This document shows positions 56,248 to 64,000 of a stretch of DNA of 64,000 nt, in pieces; the stretch's first letter is position 1, and the number at the start of each line of letters is the position of its first letter. The stretch lies in contig CAVSWT010000007.1 in the NCBI GenBank assembly GCA_963731745.1, positions 19,576 through 83,575 of the forward strand, given 5' to 3'. The position numbers and the translations under genes are program-made. This DNA comes from CAVSWT01 sp963731745 (GTDB lineage: Bacteria; Bacteroidota; Ignavibacteria; Ignavibacteriales; Ignavibacteriaceae). A model generated the notes under the pieces. It was not told the origin of the DNA. It saw only the letters and a program-made list of their open reading frames with translations, and did no database searches.

Positions 56248-57200
56248 ATGATAGATAATTATCAACAAGTTACATTGTCAATAGTTATTCCATTATACAA
56301 TGAAGAAGGTAATATTTTAGCAATTACCCAAGCACTAATCTCTGTGTTAGATTCTATAAACGAAACATATGAAATTATTTTAGTGGATGATGGAAGTGTT
56401 GATAAAACATGGGTAAATATAAAAGTTTTGCTGGAAGCAATGAGAAAATTAAAGGACTCTCCTTATCTCGAAATTTCGGACATCAACACGCCCTTCTTGC
56501 CGGTTTAGAAAATGCAAGAGGTAAGGCTATTATCAGTATGGATGGAGACTTGCAACATCCACCTCATCTAATTATTGATATGTTCGAGATGTGGAAAAAA
56601 GGGTATGAAATTGTTAACACCATTAGAGAAGATCAAAAAGTTACATCATTTTATAAAAGAATAACTTCTCAATATTTTTATAAATTCTTTTCAGCAATGA
56701 CAGGCGTTCTTATGTCTGAAGGTTCTTCTGATTTCAGATTAATTGATAGATTAGTTCTAACAAATTTATTGAAATTTCAAGATGAAGATTTATTTTTACG
56801 CGGAGCTGTCAATTGGCTTGGGTTTTCTCAAATTACAATACCATTTAAAGTTGGTGAAAGATACTCAGGTACTACTAAATACACTTTTAAAAAAATGTTT
56901 AGATTTGCCAAAGGCGCAATAATTTCTTTTTCAACTAAACCTTTAATTATTGGTGTCTGGATAGGATTGATAACTAGCTTATTCTCATTTTTAGAAATCA
57001 TTTATATAATAATTGAGTATTTAAAAGGGACAACTGTCCCGGGATGGGCTTCAACTATAACCATTTTGTCATTTTTATTTGGGGTTCTTTTTATTATTCT
57101 AGGCATTATTGGAACCTATATAGCAAGAATACATAATCTTTTACAAAAACGCCCCAGGTTCATTCTAAGTAAATCAATAAATATCGAATATAAGAAATGA
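56248..57200 (+). CDS. GT2-family glycosyltransferase (DPM1/ArnC-like), one frameshift
   Basis: A membrane-anchored family 2 glycosyltransferase. The catalytic domain has LSIVIPLYNEEGNI, IILVDDGSVDKTW and, after the break, SMDGDLQHPPHLI (DxD-like). Two C-terminal membrane helices follow (PLIIGVWIGLITSLFSFLEII, ILSFLFGVLFIILGIIGTYI), as in polyprenyl-phosphate glycosyltransferases. The frame changes near 56438 (AA where AAA would restore EANEKIKGLSLSRNFG). Rejoined, it is about 318 residues. Overlap with the following GtrA gene is four bases. Confidence 0.85.
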
Positions 57201-57595
57201 AAGATTTTGATAATCATTTTCTTATTAATAAAAGTTTTTATCGATTTATTGTCGTGGGGATATCAAATACTATAATTAGCTATTTAACTTTTATTATTGT
57301 CTATCATTTCATAGTTAAGTCGAATACCATAATTTCTCAAATTTTAAGCTATAGTGCAGGAATTGTGTGGAGCTTTATTTGGAATAGGAGGTGGACTTTT
57401 AAAAGTAAAAAAAGTATGTCTAAAGAATTTTTATTGTTTGTATTGACTCAAGTAGTTATGCTAGTTTTAAGTACTGCATTATTATATCTTATCGTCGATA
57501 AATATCATTATCCTGCTAGTATTAGCTGGGTTTGTGTTATGGCGATAATAACAATTTTAAATTTTGTCATGCTGAAGATTGTGGTTTTTAAATGA
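57197..57595 (+). CDS. GtrA-family membrane protein
   Basis: A 132-residue protein with four membrane helices. The GtrA pattern is present: YRFIVVGISNTIISYLTFII near the start and IVWSFIWNRRWTFKSKKS in the middle. GtrA-type proteins are thought to flip polyprenyl-linked sugars made by a DPM1-type glycosyltransferase, which is exactly the upstream gene, overlapping by four bases. The next gene also overlaps its stop. Confidence 0.9.
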   Translation: MKDFDNHFLINKSFYRFIVVGISNTIISYLTFIIVYHFIVKSNTIISQILSYSAGIVWSFIWNRRWTFKSKKSMSKEFLLFVLTQVVMLVLSTALLYLIVDKYHYPASISWVCVMAIITILNFVMLKIVVFK

Positions 57596-59309
57596 ATAAT
57601 ACCTTGACTCAAAGTAAAAGAACTCAGTTAATTGAAAATATAATCATAGTTATCTCGATACTTTTTATTGCTGCTATATTCGGTTTCAATTATGGGGAAG
57701 GCAATCAAAATACTTACTTAATTGATGGACTTATAAAGATACATCCAAATTTATTGCAAAATGATTGGCTTGCCAGCGAAACGATTCATTATCATAAAGT
57801 TTTCTCCTATCTTATTATTCTATCATCATACTTTGGTAATCTCGCTTGGAGTTTAGCAATTATTAATTATTTGGTCATTGTTCTCTCACTTTTATTCATC
57901 TATAAAATAATTCGCGAATTAGAAAATGGGGACAGCTATTTTATTTTTATATTGTATCTATTTCTTGTAGTTTTGAATAGAACTAATTCTGTTGGAGATA
58001 GTTACTTTTTCAGTGGGGGATTACAACCTTCAACCATCAGCAGCCTACTCACTATTATAGCAGTATATTATTTTATCAGAGTCTGAATACTTTATTTCTG
58101 GCCTTGCCCTAAGCCTTGCGGGGCTATTCCATACTAATTTTCTCTTATTAGGATTTGTTTATTTTGGCCTTGCCCATTTGATTTTAGGGAAAGAAAATTT
58201 ATGGTCTAGATTACTAAAACAACTGTCCTTAAGCGCAATTGTTTTAATTCCTCAATTGCCATTTTTGATCGAAATGTCTTCTGCGGAAAATGCGAAACAA
58301 GCGCAGCACATTTTCCAATATATTCGTTCACCACATCATTATGTCCCATTAACATATTTAAGCAGATTTTTTGCCTTTTATGGATGGCATGTAGTTGCAG
58401 TTGCACTGACTTTATTCGGAATTGTAAAATTCAAAAAAGGCAAAAATATTTTCTCCATTTATTATTCATTTCTAATAATAATAACGATAGCTTCTTTGTT
58501 GACTACTGTTATTTTTATACCTGTTGTTTCACAGTTATTTTTTTTTAGAATGGCTCCATTTTCTATAATGTTAGCGCAAATAATATCATTAGTATTTGTT
58601 TCACAATTTCTATTTAATGAAAAAAAATTTGATTATAAATTTCCAAAAGTATATAATAATTTTTATTCTAATTGGATTGTTATTATTGATAAGAGGAGAA
58701 TATTATAGATCAAAATTAATTTTCTTTTTGTTCATATTATTTTTAGGAACAATTTCTTTACTCTTTATTTGGCAAAAATATTATCTCCGTCGTTCACCTA
58801 GTCATATTTCAATTCTAATTTTTAAACATTTTCCGACGCTGATCTTGATTATTATTTTTTCAATTTATTTTCAGGATATATTTACTACTTCCTCACTGCT
58901 AAATAACTTTCCAGGGAAGAATGAGAATGAATTATACACATGGGTGAAGACTACCCCTAAAAATTCAAAATTTCTTGTTCCTCCAGATATGGAAAATTTT
59001 AGAGTTCATGGACAACGTGCCATTGTAGTTGATTGGAAATCAACTCCGGTTGATCCAAAAGGTCTACTAGAGTGGTATAATAGGATTGGCGATATTTGCG
59101 GTAATTATCATGCTACGTCACTTGAAGAAGCAGATTCTGGCTATTCAAGGATGGACTTAAGTAGGCTGAAATTTTTGAAAAAAAAATACGATACTGAATA
59201 TGCTGTTTTTTATACAAAGGAGTTTCCAGATTCCTCAAAATTTAATATCGTCTTTAGAAATAAGGAGTTTATTGTTTATGAACTGAAAGATTCTTTATCT
59301 CATTTCTAA
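57592..59309 (+). CDS. Large polytopic membrane protein (DUF6798-like), frame broken twice
   Basis: A membrane protein with about ten hydrophobic helices and a C-terminal soluble part. Residues FGFNYGEGNQNTYLIDGLIK and NDWLASETIHYHKVFSYL near the start, and a tail with KFLVPPDMENFRVHGQRAIV and DWKSTPVDPKGLLEWYNRIG, resemble putative polyprenyl-sugar-using or DUF6798-type membrane proteins. The frame breaks near 58077-58083 (FIRSEYFISGLALSLAG would continue) and again near 58640-58655. Rejoined, it is about 570 residues. It follows GtrA with a four-base overlap, so a role with lipid-linked sugars is inferred. Confidence 0.65.
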
Positions 59310-59523
59310 TAATTAAATCACGATATACTTTTGAACAAAGAAATTCCATACTGATAAGTGATTGGAATAATTTGGAAAGTTGAAATAAATAAACTTTTTA
59401 TGAACTATTTGATGGATAGAAATATTCTAACTGACTGTCTCTTTTCCTTTAATTCCCTATTAAAATATATCACTTTTTAATAAAAGAATATTTAATCATC
59501 ATGACTTTTCTTAGGTATTAATA

Positions 59524-60966
59524 ATGTCGTCCATAACAAATAGAACTATAACTTTAGTAATTTCTGAAACTTTAAATTTTGCAGTTCAATTTTTAAGTCC
59601 CATATTTTTAGTTAGAATATTGGATATAAATACATATGGACAATATAGGGAATTCATTGTCTACTCATCTTTAATATTATCATTTGCCAGTTTTAGTATT
59701 AAAACTAATTTATTATACTTTATATCTAAAGATGAGAGTAAAAAACGTGATTACTTATCAAACACGATTTACCTTTTACTATTTTTTAGCTTAATAGGGG
59801 TACTGATAGTTTTTTTTCTTCGTAATTATTTACTTTCGATTTTATCTTTCAATTTTATTCCGGTACTGATAATTTATATTATTTGTTACCAGAATACCGA
59901 TATATTAGATAGCTACTGGCTTTCAATAAAACGCTCGGATTTAGTTCTATACTGGTCTTCTTCAAATGCAATAGTCCGAACATCCTCTCTCATTTTAACT
60001 GCTTATTTTACACACAGCATTTGGAATATAATTTATTTGCTAATCATTTTGGAAATTCTTAAAACCTCATTTACGCTTTCATATATAATCAAGAATAAAT
60101 TGTTTACATGGAAGATTAATGTCTCATTTATTAAAGAACAATTAAAATATATTTTACCGAATGGATTTGCGAGCGTAATTACAAAAGTTAACAATGACAT
60201 AAGTAAAGTTGTTATCTCATCAAGCTTGGGACCTGCTGCATTAGCAATTTACGCAGTTGGAAGTCAGAATATCCCATTTTTAAATATTATTCGAAATGCT
60301 GTTTCAAATGTTATATTTCCCGAAATTGCTGCCCGTACGAGCACAGGGCCTAAAAAAGCACTAAATTTATGGCATAAAGCTAATTTACTTTATTTTTTCT
60401 TAATGGCTCCTTTATTTATAATCTTAATGTTCTATGCTAACATTATAATAACAATAATGTTTACTGCAAAGTATTCACAAGCAATTCCGATATTTAGAAT
60501 ATATAGCATCTTACTCCTCAGGAAATGTTTTGAAATGAGTATCCCTATCCGAGCCATGAATAAAAATAAATATTTTGTTGCGGGGAATATTTTATATTTG
60601 TCAGTGAACATAATTCTCATATATATCCTGTATAATTTATTAGGATTTATTGGACCAGCCGTGGCTGTAGTTATTGCAGAGATCGTTCAAAGTCTATATT
60701 TGGGTTCAAAAATTTTAACTATTTATGAAATTAAATTCAGAGAGATATTATTGTGGGATAAACTTATAAAAATAGGAATCATAAGCTTAATAGGAATCCC
60801 AATTATAATTTTATTTAATATGATATCTTTAAATTATATTCTAATTAGTATCGTGGCTTCAATTTTATATTTAATTGTTTATATGATTTTAATTCGTAAG
60901 GCTAAAATTGAGGAAATAGATCTTTTTATGAGAAAAATATTTAATAAAGTACGGATTTCATGGTGA
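59524..60966 (+). CDS. Polysaccharide flippase (Wzx/MATE-like, MOP superfamily)
   Basis: A 480-residue protein with about 12-14 membrane helices typical of the O-antigen/exopolysaccharide flippase group. The N-terminus NFAVQFLSPIFLVRILDINT and YGQYREFIVYSSLILSF match the oligosaccharide flippase pattern, as does LGPAALAIYAVGSQNIPFL in the middle. It would move lipid-linked repeat units across the inner membrane. The next gene overlaps its end by a few bases. A 214-base gap before it has no clear promoter. Confidence 0.88.
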   Translation: MSSITNRTITLVISETLNFAVQFLSPIFLVRILDINTYGQYREFIVYSSLILSFASFSIKTNLLYFISKDESKKRDYLSNTIYLLLFFSLIGVLIVFFLRNYLLSILSFNFIPVLIIYIICYQNTDILDSYWLSIKRSDLVLYWSSSNAIVRTSSLILTAYFTHSIWNIIYLLIILEILKTSFTLSYIIKNKLFTWKINVSFIKEQLKYILPNGFASVITKVNNDISKVVISSSLGPAALAIYAVGSQNIPFLNIIRNAVSNVIFPEIAARTSTGPKKALNLWHKANLLYFFLMAPLFIILMFYANIIITIMFTAKYSQAIPIFRIYSILLLRKCFEMSIPIRAMNKNKYFVAGNILYLSVNIILIYILYNLLGFIGPAVAVVIAEIVQSLYLGSKILTIYEIKFREILLWDKLIKIGIISLIGIPIIILFNMISLNYILISIVASILYLIVYMILIRKAKIEEIDLFMRKIFNKVRISW

Positions 60967-62174
60967 TAGACAGAAATAAGATTTTATTAATTTCTTATCA
61001 TTACTATCCTTCGAATGCTGTCGGCGCCAAACGATTTTTATATCTTTCTAAATTATTCGAAGAAAAGGATAAGCATGTAATTATTTTAACTGCTAAGGAA
61101 AAATATTACCAAAAGTCGGATAAGACTTTTAAAGGTGGTGGGGAAATAATTAGAGTAAAAATGTTTCCTCCTTTTCCAGTTCGAAGAAATAATATATTTC
61201 AAAAAGGATTCTCACGTATCTGGGAAAAAATTTCTCCTGTTGATAATTATATTGGGTTGGTAGTACCTGGAATACTTAAAGGATTACAGATAATTGATGA
61301 TTTTCAAATCGATAAAATCGTTGTAACAGGACCGCCTTTTTCTTCATTCATTATTGCATATATATTATCCAAGTGGAAGAATAAAAAGTTATACCTTGAT
61401 TATAGAGATCCATGGTTTTTATATCAAGGCGGAGTTTCTAAAATTAATCGACATTTAAATAAAAAGCTGGAGAAGAAAATCATCCATCATGCAACTAGAA
61501 TCATCTTTAATACAGAATTAGCTAGGCAAGCATATATAAAAGAATACAAAAAAAATAATATCGAAAGTAAATCTATTTTAATTCACAATGCTTATTTAAC
61601 TCAAAACAATCTTGTTCCGGTTAAGTTGGAAGATAATAAGAAAGTAATTATGTATGCCGGAAATTTTTATGGTGAAAGAAATTTAGGATGTTTAGTAAAG
61701 CCATTTACAAAATTGGTAAAAGAAAAAAAAATACAGAAAGATAATATAAAAATTCACGTGTTTGGTAAAACTCTAGAGGAAGATAATCTTTTATTCGAAA
61801 AAAATGATTTAGGTGATATGATAGTTAAGCATGAATATGAACAGTATGATAAAATATTAAGTTACATGAAAGGCGCAGATATTTTATATCTGCCTCAAGG
61901 CGGGGATGTAAAATATTCTATTCCTTATAAGCTTTATGATTACTTAAGCGTAAAAAGACCAATATTGGCTGTTACTTCTTTGGACTCAGCAACTTCAAAC
62001 ATTATGAATGAATTAGACTGCGGAGAATGCGGCGAAATTAATAATGAGGAATCTATCTACCATTCTTTGGAAGAATTATTAGTAAAAAATAGAACATACT
62101 CTTTTAAGAATGTGGAAAAATATTCTTGGGAAAGTATTGCTGAAAAATATTTAAATGTTATTGATTGTGGTTAA
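60960..62174 (+). CDS. GT4-family glycosyltransferase
   Basis: A 404-residue GT-B glycosyltransferase. The N-terminal half has ILLISYHYYPSNAVGAKRFL and the acceptor-side YLDYRDPWFLYQGG. The C-terminal half has VIMYAGNFYGERNLGCLVKP, ADILYLPQGGDVKYSIPYKL and LYDYLSVKRPILAV, the donor-binding stretch of GT4 enzymes. It probably adds a sugar to the repeat unit. It begins at ATG 60960, overlapping the flippase gene by seven bases. Confidence 0.88.
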   Translation: MVIDRNKILLISYHYYPSNAVGAKRFLYLSKLFEEKDKHVIILTAKEKYYQKSDKTFKGGGEIIRVKMFPPFPVRRNNIFQKGFSRIWEKISPVDNYIGLVVPGILKGLQIIDDFQIDKIVVTGPPFSSFIIAYILSKWKNKKLYLDYRDPWFLYQGGVSKINRHLNKKLEKKIIHHATRIIFNTELARQAYIKEYKKNNIESKSILIHNAYLTQNNLVPVKLEDNKKVIMYAGNFYGERNLGCLVKPFTKLVKEKKIQKDNIKIHVFGKTLEEDNLLFEKNDLGDMIVKHEYEQYDKILSYMKGADILYLPQGGDVKYSIPYKLYDYLSVKRPILAVTSLDSATSNIMNELDCGECGEINNEESIYHSLEELLVKNRTYSFKNVEKYSWESIAEKYLNVIDCG

Positions 62175-62211
62175 ATTTAAACTTTGACCCTAATTTCATA
62201 GGGGTATTTAT

Positions 62212-62230
62212 GTGCTTTAAATAAAAGCAC
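62212..62230. other. Short hairpin after the glycosyltransferase
   Basis: GTGCTTT (62212-62218) and AAAGCAC (62224-62230) pair perfectly. A weaker hairpin (ACCCTA...TAGGGGT) lies just before. There is no T-run, so it may be a transcript-stabilising structure or a poor terminator. Confidence 0.3.
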
Positions 62231-62396
62231 CCTTCCTGATAATTCATTATATATGTGCCTTAATTGAATGAGTTTTTGATAGTGTTTCAATTATTTTTAA
62301 AACTATTTAGAACTCTCTCTTTACTCTCAATTCTGTTAAATAATTTATAGCTTGTCAGGCTTACGTATTGATAGATTTCGAAAAGTAGTGTTATAT

Positions 62397-64000
62397 ATGG
62401 GTAATTTTTTAGTTCACAATTTAAAAGAGCGAATGGTTAAGTGTGAAGACAATTTAATTAACCTTGCTAAAAATTTTAAAATAAAAAAGTTAACCTCAAC
62501 AAAAGGATTAAATTTTTTAACGGCAAATCTTGAATCTGAACCACTATTAGGTGAAAGAATTTATGAAAACCAAAATTGGCAAATCGGATTTGCGGGGGAT
62601 TTATTAGATTTTAGTGAAATTCCTTATGAGAGGATTATCTCAATTCTTGATTCTAAAAATTATGAGAAGTTAAAAAATTTTAATGGGGTTTTTTCATTTG
62701 TGGCGTTTAATAAGCATGATAAAAAGTTCTATCTCGTTAGTGATAGAAGAGCTCAGCTTTCAGTTTATTATTTTATTAAGAATGAAAGTTTTATTTTTTC
62801 AACAGAACTTTCGGTATACTGTAAATTATTAGTTAAGCCAGAATTTAATTTTAATTGGTTTATTGATTATCTCTATTTCAATTTTCCGATTCAGGATATT
62901 ACATTTCTTAATGATGTATTTAAATTACCTCCTGCCTCATTATTAATTTACGATTCTCAACTCAAATCATATACAATCAGTAGTTATTCTGAAAATTTTC
63001 ATGAGCACGATGATTTATTAACTGGGAATGATGCTCTTCAATATGCAAAAGATGTTTTTGTAGAACGTTCCAAAGCTAATTTTAATAATGGCGGGGAAAA
63101 AATTGCCATTGCATTAACAGGGGGGTGGGATGGTAGGACAAATCTAGCAATAGCACCAAATAAGAATTTAATCACAGCTTATACGTATGGTCAAGAAGGT
63201 TGTGAGGATATATTGTTCGCAGCAAAAACAGCAGAAATAATGAAAATACCTCATCAAAGAATTCTATTTGATGATGGCATTCATTAAAGAACTTCCCCAA
63301 TATATGATGGAAACAATTTATCTTTCCTCCGGTGAACAAGGTATACTTCGGTCAACTCTTTTATTTGTATATTCAAAACTGAGGGAACTTTTACCAGATC
63401 ACAATTTAATAATAAGCGGAATCATGATGGATACAATGTTTAGAGGACACATTGGAATGCCCGTTCTGACTCCACCACATGTAGCCGAAATCTTTAGAAG
63501 CGGCAATGTAAATATCAATAAAGCCCAATGGGGGACAGTATTTAACCTAGATTATGCAAAATTCCGTAAGCATGTGAGTGATGATTTTGACTTTTTAATT
63601 AATCGATTGGGTGACATACAGAATGAAGAATTTTATCTTTTGTATGTTGTGTATATAGCTTCAAAACTTCATTTTGGGGGAGAATACAGAATCGCAAATA
63701 ATTTTAATACTATGAGAGTTACATCCTGGGATAATGAAATTATTGAATTAGCTTTATCAATAGTATATAGTAGTTTGAAAACTTCTAGAAAACCAAAAGC
63801 GAAGTGGGGTTCAAGAGATGAATATTTAATGCAATCTTATATTATCTCCAATTTCTTCCCTGAACTCGCAAACATCTATGTGAAAGCTTCAAAACCTAAT
63901 ACTGTGCTGACCAATAATTTTAATTATAATTTTAAAAGTAAATATAAAAAAATTGCTAATGCGGTAGTTAAGAGATTAAATAATAGTCAGAAAATACATG
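62397..64000 (+). CDS. Asparagine synthase-like protein, one frameshift, runs off the window
   Basis: Similar to asparagine synthase-related proteins of polysaccharide clusters. An N-terminal Ntn-type domain (about 1-190: FNGVFSFVAFNKHDKKFYLV, DRRAQLSVYYF) is followed by an ATP-pyrophosphatase-type domain with ALTGGWDGRTNLA, a variant of the SGGxDS loop. The nucleophile Cys at position 2 is missing (the protein starts MGNF), so glutamine hydrolysis is not expected. The frame breaks near 63280-63285: FIKELPQYMMETIYLSSGEQ continues in another frame to the window end, with SGIMMDTMFRGHIG and FGGEYRIANNFNTMR. The 3' end is outside. Confidence 0.75.

Overview
The window is an AT-rich bacterial chromosome segment, most likely from the Bacteroidota/Chlorobiota side of the tree and probably Ignavibacteria-like. 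Pointers are a DUF2851 gene, a UMF1-type transporter, a mitochondrial-type (type I) citrate synthase, and several promoters that fit the Bacteroidota pattern (TTTG or ATTG, 20 bases, TAnnTTTG). The taxonomic call is an inference from gene content; there is no rRNA gene here to test it. I saw no tRNA, rRNA, CRISPR array, transposase or phage gene.

Layout. 1-8.2 kb: nusB and a broken transporter, then a minus-strand run of exported proteins of unknown role, a SpoIIE-type phosphatase, a broken aminotransferase, a repeat-rich gap and a Sel1-repeat protein. 8.4-33.5 kb: housekeeping genes. These are citrate synthase, an MscS channel, pyrG, a TPR protein, purN-purH, the rod-shape operon mreBCD-mrdA-rodA, pyrF, DUF2851, a DUF151 nuclease-like gene, etfBA (minus) divergent from clpS, typA, pepD, a YrdB-like gene, a lone SET protein, a class A beta-lactamase-like hydrolase and a YihY protein. 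34.9-44.6 kb: a dense signalling block. It has a NarL-type kinase/regulator pair, a lone receiver, a lone PAS protein, a five-PAS kinase, an NtrC-type sigma54 activator, and then CheW-like, tiny DHp-like and STAS proteins preceded by two near-identical sigma54-type promoters. 44.6-64 kb: an exopolysaccharide locus. It has sugar-nucleotide genes (aminotransferase, oxidoreductase, acetyltransferase), a priming sugar transferase, a Wza-like export protein, a Wzz/BY-kinase, glycosyltransferases, GtrA, a flippase, secreted carbohydrate-related proteins and an asparagine synthase-like protein running off the end.

The part most likely to be new is 41.7-44.6 kb. An NtrC regulator sits directly before two transcription units carrying the same sigma54-type site. 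They encode CheW-like and STAS adaptor proteins and a 78-residue protein that looks like an isolated histidine-kinase dimerisation/phosphoacceptor domain. It lies immediately before the polysaccharide cluster, so control of surface polysaccharide or a surface-linked behaviour is a reasonable guess, but only a guess.

Caution about sequence quality. At least ten genes, including purH, are broken by single-base frameshifts, while the other frame continues the same protein family without loss. This looks like uncorrected indels in the assembly rather than gene decay. I annotate each such gene as one locus and give the approximate breakpoints.
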